A stretch of 64,000 nt of DNA from Isoetes taiwanensis (Eukaryota > Streptophyta > Lycopodiopsida > Isoetales > Isoetaceae): positions 1,547,328 to 1,611,327 of the forward strand of contig JAJEKV010000134.1 of assembly GCA_021234155.1 (NCBI GenBank), written 5' to 3'. Below the pieces are notes generated by a model, which had not been told where the DNA came from, did no database searches, and worked only from the letters and a program-made list of their open reading frames with translations. This document shows, piece by piece, positions 21,236 through 32,000 of the stretch (positions are counted from its first letter, which is position 1; every line of letters starts with the position of its first letter). Made by a program: the position numbers and the translations under genes.

Positions 21236-23522
21236 TGTGACGCTCCCGGAACATATACGATACCCCGACCGTATACATACATGGACTTTCCCCTCCCAAG
21301 GCAACATCTCACCATGAGCAGGGCCCTCCGTCTACCTCGAGCATGGAATAAAATAACGGCTAAGGTTAGCCAAATGACTATTTTGTAGCTGTTTTGCCAA
21401 GAAAAATGGCTAAAGTAAATGGAAAAAATGCCCTCAAAAAAGAAAATTTTAGCCTAATTTTTTTGCCACCCAAGTGAGCTTTTAGGTTGAATAGCCAAAC
21501 CTTTACCTCTAGACATATTCATCAAGGCATCGATTAGCTAAACCTAAGATAGAATGGGCTTGGAAAAATGGATAGATTAGCCCAGAATCAAACACCAATA
21601 TATGTATCAACTTTAAGAAATTTCAAATAGGGTTTATATTTTTCTTTGTTTTCCACTTTCTTTCTTGTTCCAAATACAAAGTTGAAGCATCAGAGGAAAA
21701 GGAACAATGTATCTCTTTTTTTTTCTTAGGTTTTTGAACATGTTCATGTATGTTAATGTCTTGATTTATGTATTTACAATAAATTTAATGTCTTTGCCAA
21801 ATTGCTTGGATTTTTTAAAATTATTATAGCATGATGGCTAATGTTTGCCTCTCCATTTTGTGAAAGTTTAGCCAAAAGCAAGAAACTATGATGAAGAAAA
21901 ACCATTTAGTTTAGCCAAGTGTTAGAAACTTCTAGCCCCAATTTGAAGGTAGTTTAGCTAAACCTATTATGGCTACACTAAAATATAGGAGTAGTAATTT
22001 ATTCCATGACCTCGGGCCATCCATATGATGGATGTTCGAGGGAAGGACACGGAGGTGTCATTCCGGTCCATTGCCTTCAATGGATCTCCTAGATAGTGGA
22101 AGCGTGAATACAAGGTTAGCATACAGCATAATCACATCATAAATAACCACCACGAAGGGTGGCACATCAACCCAATACTGATAACAGAGAGGATACATCT
22201 AATGCTAAGGAAAACACTCCAAAACCCAGGTTCTACTCCGGTTCAGACTCCAATGAGGATAGACTGACGGCTGGGTCTGAAGAGATCAGCAGACCGAAGT
22301 ATAACATGGCATTGGTTGGCATAGAACAGTGGCTAGGTTTGTCCACTCCATCTGCCCCTCCTGTGCACACTTTGCAAATGAGCTGAATCAAGCTATGGTG
22401 TCATTGTAGCCTTCCGGAGACGTAGGCTCAAAGGGGGAGGCTCGTGAGCCTACTCCAGGTTGCATCTCCCTGGTCTGATGAGGCAGGTCGGGGAAGTGTC
22501 CCCTCCCAGAGTCGCAGTGAATCCATGGGTGAGCTAGAGGAGGAGATCCCTCAGCATCTCCTTTCGTACCCGACTTACTCCCCTAACTTTATCATCTAAG
22601 TACAAGATGCCCCATTCGGGTCACACCTCTGTATCCAGGGAGTGTCAGACCCATACCCGGCCCTCTACGTGACCGACTATTAGACCTAGCTCACTAAAGG
22701 AGTCCCCGTAGCCTTTTATGCTCAGGCGAGACCCCACCCCACACTTCATCACTACGGCCCCTTATCTGGTGCTTCAATAACGCCATAGATTCCACAGCTC
22801 GGTGGGATCTTGTGCACAGGCCGCAACTAATGGGATTTATAGGGTGCTAACTAGAAACATACTATGATAGATTTTAGGCGTATCAGGATACATTATTTTC
22901 ACCGAGCGTATGTAGTGAGAACGACTGATAACGCTAGTAACTATATGAGCTCAGAGGTCTCTACCCCTCGTAATTCCCCCATTTCCAGAGTAATACTATG
23001 CAAAGAACCATCAATTCATCATTTCAGAGCAAGTACAGAATCCGAAAGAAGAACATCTTACCTTTCAAACAAGGGTTAGTCTCTATTGCTAAATCGCAGA
23101 GAAAAACGGGAACCATCATACACAGAGATGCCTCAGAGGCGCTATCCTACTAATCACACTTAATCCTACGGACTAACCGTTAAAGCGACTCGAGCCGTTG
23201 TCTTGAGGATGATCCATCTCAGCTGCTGTAGGGTTTTGGGGAAGCGTCTGGTTGAAGAGCTCCTGGTCGATTCTGGTTCAAGGATTAACCTAGAATAGAC
23301 TAAACTAGCAAAACCCTCCCTTGGCCAATCGAATCATGCCACATGGCATTAATAATTAGCTAATTAGCTTAATTAGGCTAATTATTCCATTAATTAGGTT
23401 AATGTTAATTTAGCATAGCTAAGTTAATCCATTTAGGTTAACCCACTAGGTTAGCTATACCCTATGATGGCGTATATGTACGGCGTGATGTGTCAGTACG
23501 TATAAATACGTGGAACGTCACA
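21236..23522 (-). repeat. element A 5' LTR (interrupted by a MITE)
   Basis: TGTGACGC...AACGTCACA. It matches the LTR at 10493-12005 on both sides of a 667-bp insertion at 21342-22008. It retains a 75-bp segment absent from the other LTR. Without the MITE and its duplication it is about 1.6 kb. Confidence 0.95.
21342..22008. mobile_element. hAT-like MITE inserted in the 5' LTR
   Basis: Terminal inverted repeats CATGGAATAAA/TTTATTCCATG bound a 667-bp AT-rich segment with no coding capacity. It is flanked by 8-bp repeats ACCTCGAG (21334-21341) and ACCTCGGG (22009-22016). The uninterrupted LTR has a single ACCTCGGG, proving insertion. An 8-bp duplication fits hAT (or P-type) transposition. Many TTAGCC/GGCTAA words in both orientations crowd the ends, like subterminal transposase-binding motifs of hAT elements. 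Confidence 0.85.
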
Positions 23523-23527
23523 GTTGC
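23523..23527. repeat. target site duplication of element A, right copy
   Basis: GTTGC directly after the LTR end, identical to 10488-10492. Confidence 0.9.
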
Positions 23528-24559
23528 TGGCCAAGCAGTCTGAACTATTGCTCCATATTGTCTCATGGATGCTGCCAATGTGGCATGACATAAAAATACT
23601 ATCTATCTATCCATACTCAATTTATGACAGGATAGCAATTTTTTGCCCTAAGTTAGTGCATTCTTGCCAAGGGGCTAGATTGACAAACTAAGACTTATGT
23701 AGCAAAGCTGGGTAGCATATGGGGCAAACTAAGTGTATAATAAGATTCTAAGGTTTCTTTTCAAGGGCTTAATGGTCAGAACGGTGTTATTGACTTCAAA
23801 CTACCCTTTGGATTGCTTAACCACTATTGGGAATTAACTGGTAGCATCAAACCTTGTGGAAGACATTTTTCTTAATAGGGCCACATGGCAAAGCACTCAC
23901 TCCCTATGGCAATGGGTAAAGTATTTGCCCATTATGCTATTCGGACCAAACTAACAGTCGCTGTTGCTTTTAAGACTGTGAATGTTGCTTTTAACACTGT
24001 GGTTGTCGCCTATGGCTATATAACAAGGCACCCAATCCCCATAACAGTTGATAAAGCAGTTTTCCCTGTTGTGTTAATGATGGCTCAAGACAATGGACTT
24101 CAAAAGAATAAAGGTGGGTTGTTGTGACCAATAGACTGCAAATGAATTACGACAGTGGTCATGCAGTAGTAAAATTTGACATCAAGTTACCCATTTGGGC
24201 GTTTGAACTATATTTGTGGTTCTACGCTGAGATGGTTAAACCCCTTGGGAAGGTCATATAACAAGACATCCACCTTAGAATAATATGTAAAACCTCTGTC
24301 GTTAGTCTTGCTTGGAGCAAGGAGACATTGCTCCCTAAGCCATAATAGGATCATGAAGCTTTTCACAGTAGGCTGCTGACATATCCTCTTTGTATTTTCT
24401 ATTTATTACTTATTCTTTTCTCTTTAACAGCTCATTTATTTTGTAACTTTTAGACTGCAACAAGCTTTCTATGGGCAGCAAAACTGTCATTGGCTGTTTG
24501 CTTTGATTGACTCATCACTTGCTATGGTCTATTTGATCGCTTGTCTTTTTGTAATGCAG
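23528..24559. other. spacer with a diverged repeat of the left flank
   Basis: 23790-23930 is a diverged copy of 10150-10300 (cttcaaact..., ggaattaa(c/g)tg, ccttgtgga, gccacatggca). A frame at 23885-24127 continues it, but I do not recognise a product. Confidence 0.5.
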
Positions 24560-24869
24560 AGAAGATGCTGATAAGCAACCGAATACAAATAGCCGCATAG
24601 GCCAGGAAGAGGAACATGGAGTTCAAAATGAACATGCCATTGATTTGGAGCCATTACTGGCATTAAAAGAGAGGATCTATGTACAATGTTTGGAGAAGTT
24701 AGGAGAGTATATGGAAGTACTTGGTCCTGTACTTCTGCCCTTGTATTCCAAATACAAGGGAAAGTTCTTGCAATTACTTTCAAGCAATGAACCAAACCCT
24801 TTTACTCAAGCTATTCACAACATCGCCCACGATGCTACAGAGACCCGGGATCACGCTGGGAGGCTTTGA
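24560..24869 (+). CDS. orphan exon-like ORF, unknown
   Basis: An open frame of about 103 codons begins right after tttttgtaatgcag, a good plant 3' splice site, and has no ATG near its start. It reads EDADKQPNTNSRIGQEEEHG, then EPLLALKERIYVQCLEKLGE and YMEVLGPVLLPLYSKYKGKF, ending at a TGA. The composition is that of a real helical protein and not of a chance frame. I cannot name the family, and no companion exon is evident. It directly abuts a Ty3/gypsy fragment (LTR region from about 24880), so it may be a captured or truncated host-gene exon. Confidence 0.4.
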
Positions 24870-24878
24870 ATTTGATTT

Positions 24879-25745
24879 GCAAGGGTTCAGATAATCATCA
24901 ATTCAACCGGTAATAGAGATACAGAAGGAATTCAAGACTTTATCTAAACCATAGGTGTTTTTTCAAAACAAATTCGAGGTCCTTGAATAGGGCCCAAACT
25001 CTTGTTGCATGCCCTCTCATGTAATTCCGTCCACACCTAGGTGGTTTGACATGCCCGGGCATGCCTGGAATTCAATCCATTGAATTTGCTGCCATTCAAA
25101 CATGGCCTCGAAAAGTTTCGGGCCTATTTTGGCTCGATCCCCTTTGGTTTACTCAAAACCAATACAATGTGTCATGTGCGAAACGTTAACATTAGATTTA
25201 ATCTCGCATAAATCATAGCTAATGTTTACTTTATAAACATTAAAGGTCACACCCCTAGGCCAACTTTGCTAGCCTCGATATGTTCCCATAGCCCGACTAC
25301 GAGCATATGGTCCATCGCATAGCAACTATACCCCTGACACGCTATCGACGGCGCGCCTGTGCTTATAGAATACCGTCAGAAGTCCGTTACTAGCCATATC
25401 CTCGGAAGCACCTGCAACAATTCCTCCCTCCTCTAAGACCTTGTCCTCAAGGCATTTTAACTAGTTCAGGTGAGAAAACCGCTTCACGAACTCATCCGAC
25501 TCCCATGTAGCATCCTCGGGAGTCTGGCCTCGCCACAAGACCAAATGTTCTATAACATCTATGTTCGCATCTTCCGAACTCTTCTATCTAAAAGACGTGC
25601 CGGTGTTACAAACGAGTTTAAGACAAGCGGTATACTCTCAGGACTAACCACATTATCCGTATCTAGTATAGCACGCTTCAGTTGACTTACATGAAACACA
25701 TGATGGATCAATGCACACTTAATAACTCTGTTTGTTGACCGAATA
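24879..25745 (-). mobile_element. Ty3/gypsy fragment: integrase end, chromodomain, PPT and 3' LTR
   Basis: On the minus strand 25745-25450 reads CALIHHVFHVSQLKRA and then, after a frameshift, VLNSFVTPARLLDRRV and a chromodomain-like W-RGQTPEDATWESDEFV. A purine tract GAGGAGGGAGGAAT follows, then an LTR starting TGTTGCAGGTGC at 25419. The LTR runs to the left. Its far end is not clear (about 24880). This belongs to a different chromovirus lineage from A, B and C (different LTR). The 5' part of the element is missing. Confidence 0.7.
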
Positions 25746-26782
25746 AGCTCTGTCTCAAAATGAAGTAAAACCTTCTAGCTCATGCACAATGCTCCATATA
25801 ACTATATATGAAGATATTTCAAGGACGCTATGGATATTTTTGTTGCATGTAATGACATAGCCAGTCATCTCATTTGTAAGCAGACAAGGTATATTGATAA
25901 GCAATAAAACAATTTAGGCTTAGCTTATTCATATACATGTATCTGATTTTGCACAAATATTATTGATCCTAGAAATGCTTGAACGACTACGAATTTCCTC
26001 AATAAAAGTTGAATAAATATTATTGTTCCTAGAAATGCTTCAACAACTACAAATTTGATCATTTTTAGTCATGAAACAACTTTTGTTTGTGTTGTAATTT
26101 TTTATCGTGTTTTTGATGGCCTTTGGCAAGGATATTTATGAATTCTGTTTTATGAATTGAAATGATCGAAGTGATTCAAGTGATGTAAGCGATGATTGCA
26201 AATGGAGGTTTGTAGAAAGGAACATCATTCTTTTTTCTAGCTAGTTATTTTTCCTCTATTCTCTCCACCGGCAGAGCAATTGAGTGCCCCAATTTTTCCT
26301 TCTCTGTAATCTCTTTTGCAAGCCAACATTTTTTGCAGAAACATTCATAGCGGAGGCCATGATTAGAGTTATTGTTAAGAAAAATGGATGCAGGAAAAGG
26401 TTTTCGCTTAGGACGAAGCCCAAGCTTCAGTTGTTATGATTTCAGCATTAGCAAGAATCTCGGGCATAAAGGCCACGTCTCAGAGCCGTTCATAGCAAGT
26501 CTAAAATTAGTTAAAGCTGCTTTTAGAATCATAATTTCTTGTTAACAGAATAGTTTCTTTATAAGCAAACTGACCCTGAGGACATGATTAGCTTCTTGTG
26601 TGATCCCTTGGTCATCTCTTTGTTTCCTCTTAAGCGCTTGCTTCCTTTATCAATCAAGTTTTTCTTCTGTTCTTCACGTCCATTTCTAAACAAGTTATGG
26701 GCCCACAACCTCTCTAAATCCGTTTAAGTCGCCATCTTTCTTTTATCCTCCGTTTTTTCCTTGTTTCTTTTCTTTGTTGATC
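25746..26782. other. spacer upstream of the copia element
   Basis: 25965-26060 has a diverged 62-bp direct duplication (attatt..cctagaaatgctt). The region may contain a degraded copia LTR, but I see no tRNA-iMet primer site. Confidence 0.4.
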
Positions 26783-29571
26783 ATGGATTCGACCACCATC
26801 ACCACTCAAGCTGCTCTGAGAACTATTCCTCGGTTCACGGGGAAGAACTTCCAAATGTGGAAGTGGAGAATGCGCATGTTACTGGAGGATCACAATCTAT
26901 GGGAGGTAGTGGATGCTCAGCAATCCAATGGTGCAGACAGCAATTCCTCTGGCGGGTTAGTAGTGGATCTTTCACACCGCAAGGCTAAGCTATGGATCTG
27001 CCAGGCACTGGATGACAATCTGGCTAGATTGGTTAAAGGAGCCCAATCAAGCAAGGAGATTATGCGCTTGTAGGAGCATCATTATGCCTCCAAGAATGCT
27101 ACTCAACGTGTTTATTGAGGAGTCAATTATATAATCTCAAATTGGCCCCAGATGGAGATGTCAGTGAGCATATCTGTAAAATCAAGGAGTTAATTGATGA
27201 TCTTGATGCAACCGGATCTGCCATTTCTGAAGATGAAAAGTCTGCCTTCTTATCGATAGTTTGCCCAATACTTTTGAGGGCCTTGTGATTAATTTGCAAG
27301 GACGCATTGAAGAATACACCTTCGACACTGCCCTTGATCGTGTCAAGCAAGAAGCATTGTGACAGCAACAATCTTCTTCTACGCCCAAGGTTGATTCCCT
27401 CATGCTTGCAGAAGCCATCAAACAAATAAAGGCAGTTATGATTGCTAGAGATTCTAGCAAGAATCGAAGGACCAGGCCAAACAAGAACACTATTAAGTGT
27501 TACCGTTGTGAGCAAATGGGACACTACACCAAAGAATGCACTGCTCCTGCACCTACTCGGTCCAAGAAAGCAAACAAAGCAAACAATGAGGAACATGGTA
27601 ATCTTGTTGAGGATGGTAATCCTGTTGAGGATGAAAATTTCATGGTGAATGATGATACCATTGACTATTTGTTTGCTGCTTATGAGTTTTCTCAGGCATG
27701 GTATCTTGATTCCGGGGCCACAAGCCACATGACCCCTTTCCGAACCAATTTCACAACTTACAGTCCTTTGCAATCCCCAAGGATCGTCAAGATGGGAGAC
27801 CATTCCAAGCAGAAAGGCATTGCATAGTCTTGACACTTCTATCTGGCCACAAGAAATATATCCGAGGTGTACTCCATGTCCCTGGCCTTCAAAAGAGTCT
27901 CCTGTCTGTAAGTAAAATCACGGACTCAGGTCTGCAAATTGCCTTTATGACTGCCAAATTCGAAATTCCCACAATAAGACCTTGCTTTCAGGATTTCGAT
28001 GTGGTAATTTGTATCAAATCAGGACCCTTGCATCTCCTTATTCCCCTGAGTCTGCATGCCTTGCTACCTCTGATTCTAATTCGTTGGCAATTACTACTCC
28101 ACATTCCAATTCCCTTTGGCACTATAGATTGGGACATATTGGCTTTGCCAAGATCCTCCAGCTGATCAAACAAGGACATCTTTCTTAAGCTCATGCCATT
28201 CAGCACCCTTGCAATGTTTGTCTCCTGAGCAAAAGCACACGGTCCTCTTTTTCCCCCTCTTCCAGTCGAGCTGATCATTGTCTTCAGATTGTCCACACTG
28301 ATTTGTGCGGTCCCATCCGCCCGTCCACACCAAATGGAGCCCAATACATTCTTGTCTTCTTGGATGATTATAGCAGAATGCTCACGCATCTTCCTCCTTC
28401 AATGAAAACATGAAGCCTATAACTATTTTGTTCAATTTGTTACAGATTCTGAGCGGAGCACTGGCCAGACACTAGCCACGCTTCGAAGTGATGGAGGAGG
28501 AGAGTTCAACTCACACATGTCTTCTCTATTCTGCTCATCTCGTGGTACTCATCATGATATCACTTCACCATATTCTCTTGAGCAAAATGGGCGAGCAGAG
28601 CGAGTCAATCGTACTTTGCTGGATATGATCAGGAGTCTCTTACTTGCCATGCATGTTCTAGCTAGATTTTGGGGGGAAGCTGCTCACACTGCAACATATA
28701 TTGTCAATCGTCTTCCGCATTCCAGCATTGATAATCAGATCCCAGAAGAGCTTTGGTCGAACCGTTCCATCTCAATTACCCATTTTCGTGTCTTTGGATG
28801 CAGAGCTTTTGCTCACGTTCCTTCTTCCAAGAGATCCAAACTAGATACCAAGGCAATCTCCTGCATGTTTCTTGGTTATTCTCCTATACATAAAGCCTAC
28901 CATTTACTTGATCTTTCCACAAATCGCCTCCTCATCACTTGCCATGCCAAATTCAATGAATTTGAGTTATGTTTTCCAATGCAGACCTGTTCCAATGTGG
29001 AAATGCCTACTCCAGAAGTTCATATTTTGGATCATGTTCCCTTGCCATCCAATAATCCATCTAACTGTTCTGATCAACCTTGTTCTGATCCACTTGCCAA
29101 TGTCCCTGCTACTCCTGAACCTCCACCACCTTCATCACCTCATCTCATTGAGCCTACTTGCATTGCCACTACCTCCAGACCCATTCGGCAACGACGACCA
29201 CCAGTTTTGTCTCATGACTACAGTCTCCTTACTCTTGATTGAACCTCATACTTTTGAGCAGGCCATGCGCAGTCCATACAAAACAGCAATGGCTTCAATG
29301 GAACTCGAACTTGCCTCCATCAAGGAAACTAATACATGGACTCTTGTTTCATGACCATGCCACAGATCTGTCATCACCAGGCACTGGGTATTTAAGATCA
29401 AGTATAACAGTTCTGGGGTTATTGACAGGTTCAAAGCACGCCTTGTTGCACAAGGATTCACTCAAGTAGAAGGCCTTGACCCATCCGAATCATGTTTGCC
29501 GCCTCAATAAAGCTCTATATGGCCTGAAACAAGCCTCTAGATCCTGGTATTCCAAACTCGATCATACTCTC
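26783..29571 (+). mobile_element. Ty1/copia retrotransposon, decayed and truncated
   Basis: Gag starts at 26783 (MDSTTITTQAALRTIPRFTG, KNFQMWKWRMRMLLEDHNLW). The nucleocapsid knuckle CYRCEQMGHYTKEC is at 27498-27539 and the protease site WYLDSGATSHM at 27699. The pre-integrase motif HYRLGHIGFAKI is near 28120. The integrase has DLCGPI (28300), LRSDGGGEFN (28480) and EQNGRAERVNRTLLDMI (28583). The RT N-terminus WVFKIKYNSSG is at 29385, then [20 protein letters not shown]. An internal deletion jumps to [20 protein letters not shown], where element B begins. The order integrase before RT is diagnostic of copia. Several stops and frameshifts are present, and the RT core and RNase H are missing. 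No LTR was found. Confidence 0.9.
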
Positions 29572-31004
29572 TGTGACGTTTCAATACGATATACGGTCTC
29601 AAGACGTATACCGTACTGCACCGTCACGCGTACACGCCATTCCAAGTGACGTGTACGCCGACGTATAGCCAAGCAAGTAGCGCCCTATGTGGCAACTTGC
29701 AAGTGTGCACACATTTATCAATGTGCGCACTTTAGACCTCTAACCATTAAGAGGCATACCAAGGGTCATGGAAAACCCTAACCCTAACTGATAGCCTACA
29801 TAAGGCCACCAAACCCTAAGCGCCTTAGCTCGTCAGATTTCCTTTCCGACCGCATCTCGAAGCAAGATAGCGACATGGACGCATTCGGAGCAAGAGGAGC
29901 GAACCAAGGACCAGGTATTTCGTCAATTCAATAGCCTAATCCGCCTTTCGGGCACAGAGTTAGCAGGTTTAGCCTATTGAATTGCCCATAGCAGCCACAT
30001 AGAACCCTAGATAGCGAGCCCTAACTAAAGAACATAACTTCTATGATATAGATTAGATATTATTCTTTAGTTCTGTGATGATACTGATGTATGGACGATC
30101 TTTGTGGACTCATTGTATTGGGAAGGGGGGTAGAGACCTACAGCCTAGTAGTTGATGCTCCTAGCTAGTCCCTTTAGTGCATTACTAGTATTCGGCCTGT
30201 GTACAAGGACCACACCTGGTTGTAGGTGAAGGGGCCAGACTGGCTCAGAAGGAGGTTCGTGTTCTGACTCTTGAACGACCCCCCTGGTGTGTAAAGTCTA
30301 CCGGGGATCACTGTGGACTAGGTCTAATGGCTTGCCACTGAGTGTGGGTAAGGCATGGGCTCGACACCCGTGGAGTGATGCGTCACTCTCCATTGGGTTC
30401 AAGTCGAATAAGGGCGGTGGCCCTCTAGTCACCTTGAGTCAGCATGTAGATCTCTGGAGGGAGATCCCTACCGCCCCATCTGGCTCGGGAGATGCAACCC
30501 GGGAATAGCCCCTTTGGCTATGCATCCGGGCGGGCTATAGTCGTCCCCAACACTCTTCAACCTACTCACGCAAAGTGTGCACATGAGGGGCGGATGGAGT
30601 GGACTACCCCAAGCCATGTTCTCATGCCGCCCAAATCCATTGCCATGAATTACATGCGCAATGAACTCACGGAGACCCAAGCCGTCAGTCATTCCTTTGA
30701 GTCCGAGCCTTGGGTAGGATTCCCATGTGATGTAATCGATCTTTGTCTATGCAGATATGTGATGAGCCATCCTTCGAGATGGTTATGTGATGTTGATGTT
30801 GTATACTGACATGTATGTTTACGCTTCCGCAGCCGATAGGTAGGCCCTGAGGAAGACAGGGTAAATGACCCCTTCATTCTTCCCAATCAGAACTCATCCA
30901 GTTGCGGGATACGTGGAGGGCCCCAGACAAGATGGAGCTGGTATGGGGATGAACTCCTGTTTGTATACCCGCGGGCAATCGTGATATGAGTAGGGGACGT
31001 CACA
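29572..31004 (+). repeat. element B 5' LTR
   Basis: 1433 bp, TGTGACGTTTC...GGGGACGTCACA. It contains gtattgggaaggggggtaga and gagatgcaacccggg, words shared (same or reverse strand) with the LTRs of A and C. About 88 bp present in the other B LTR (near 47738-47825) are missing here. A telomere-like ccctaaccctaac lies near 29783 in both copies. Confidence 0.92.
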
Positions 31005-31005
31005 G

Positions 31006-31018
31006 TGGTATCAGAGCA
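31006..31018 (+). promoter_or_regulatory. element B primer binding site (tRNA-iMet)
   Basis: TGGTATCAGAGCA one base after the LTR, the same initiator-Met tRNA site as in element A. Confidence 0.95.
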
Positions 31019-31208
31019 ATGTTCTTGGAGACCAAGAGCAAAGCACTGACCATGCTCCCAGTAGTACTAACTTGATAGGATCCTCAAACCTCGAAAAATG
31101 GAAAAAAAATTTCTCATTTTTTATAGTATATGCTAAGCTAGTAACAATAAGCGAGTTAGAATATAAAAAGATTAAAAATAGTGAGCCAAAACCTTCAAAA
31201 GCAAGAAG

Positions 31209-31276
31209 GTCTCACACGTCGCGCCAGGAGCAAGAAATGAAACTCCGATTTCTGATATGGGCGCAACGTGTGAGAC
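31209..31276. repeat. 68-bp hairpin repeat, copy 1
   Basis: gtctcacacgtcgcgcc ... gggcgcaacgtgtgagac: the ends pair as a stem of about 17 bp with one mismatch, and the middle (aaatga...) can pair weakly. It lies just upstream of the histone-like ORF. Confidence 0.9.
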
Positions 31277-31368
31277 ATTAGGCCATAAACACCTTAATAC
31301 TTGATGAATTTTAATAAGGTAACATGCTAGATCGAGTTTTAAGGTAAGAATTAGTTAGATTTGTATAT

Positions 31369-31581
31369 TAGACCCAAGAAGTGTACGAGCAGATAGAGCG
31401 AGAGATACAAGAACAGGAGAGGGCAGAACGAGACCAGGAGACCACGGTTCAAGAAGCAACAGAGCAAAAACTAGTGCAGCATTTTGAAGATTCGACAGCC
31501 TGCACAGTTCATGCGAAGAGGGTGACACTAATGAAGAAGGATATGCAGCTTGCCAGCTACATCAAGGGAGATCCACAGTAA
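31369..31581 (+). CDS. histone H3-like (CENH3-like) histone-fold fragment inside element B
   Basis: A short frame opened after a TAG at 31369-31371 and closed by TAA at 31579-31581, with no ATG at its start. The frame contains VYEQIEREIQEQ, then VQEATEQKLVQHFEDSTACT and VHAKRVTLMKKDMQLASYIK. It follows histone H3 helix by helix: alpha1 (FQRLVREIAQD-like), a loop about four residues short, alpha2 (LQEA-E-YLV-LFED) and alpha3 (IHAKRVT-M-KD-QLA). VTLMKKD in place of canonical VTIMPKD is the wording of plant centromeric H3. The N-terminal tail and alphaN are absent. ttgtatattag just before could be a splice acceptor. The ORF sits about 360 bp inside the PBS, between hairpin copies 1 and 2. The H3 relationship is clear from the sequence. 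The CENH3 origin and any function are inference. Confidence 0.85.
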
Positions 31582-31721
31582 AATTTTATAAATGATGGAA
31601 AAATTTTGTTAATATAAAGAGTTTTGGACTAACGTGTGTAATCTTACTTAATTAAGTTGAGTTAGTAAGTTCCAGCTTTTGTTTTAGTCAAAACAGACAT
31701 TTTAGACCAATTTGAGAGGAT

Positions 31722-31788
31722 GTCTCACACGTCGTGCCAGGAGCAAAAATGAAACTCTCATTTTTTATCTGGGCGCAACGTGTGAGAC
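31722..31788. repeat. 67-bp hairpin repeat, copy 2
   Basis: gtctcacacgtcgtgccag ... ctgggcgcaacgtgtgagac. Here the inner part also pairs (caaaaatga with tcattttt), so almost the whole unit can fold into one hairpin. Confidence 0.9.
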
Positions 31789-31933
31789 CTTCATACCTAA
31801 ACTAGTCCTAAACTAGATCAAAACACCTCCAAATCGACCAAGTAAGGGGTCAATTCTGCCTACTCGATGAGTCTAGCATGATTAGACCCTCATATCACCC
31901 AAATTGGACAAGTTTAACCCAATTAGAGTCAAT

Positions 31934-32000
31934 GTCTCACACGTCGCGCCAGGAGCAAAAATGAAACTCCCATTTTTTATCTGGGCGCAATGTGTGAGAC
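31934..32000. repeat. 67-bp hairpin repeat, copy 3
   Basis: gtctcacacgtcgcgccagg ... gggcgcaatgtgtgagac. It is nearly identical to copy 2 and differs by compensating or neutral changes in the stem. Confidence 0.9.

Larger units (their letters stand above)
10493..23522 (-). mobile_element. element A: 13-kb Ty3/gypsy chromovirus with two extra ORFs
   Basis: A complete LTR retrotransposon transcribed on the minus strand. In element order it has a 5' LTR (23522-21236), a tRNA-iMet PBS, ORF-A (20725-19589), ORF-B (19078-17690), gag (17518-16270), protease, reverse transcriptase and RNase H, integrase, chromodomain (to 12681), a PPT and a 3' LTR (12005-10493). GTTGC duplications flank it. The coding region carries several in-frame stops and frameshifts, so this copy cannot encode a full polyprotein, while LTRs and priming sites are well kept. 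The order protease-RT-RNaseH-integrase places it in Ty3/gypsy, and the chromodomain makes it a chromovirus. The clade within chromoviruses is not assigned. LTRs of elements B and C in this window have the same design. Confidence 0.95.

Noticed and set aside
29776-29796. ccctaaccctaac as interstitial telomere repeat
   Set aside because: Only two units, and it is part of the LTR (present in both B LTRs).
31209-32000. CRISPR-like array
   Set aside because: Three hairpin repeats with unequal spacing in a plant retrotransposon leader. No spacer regularity and no cas genes.
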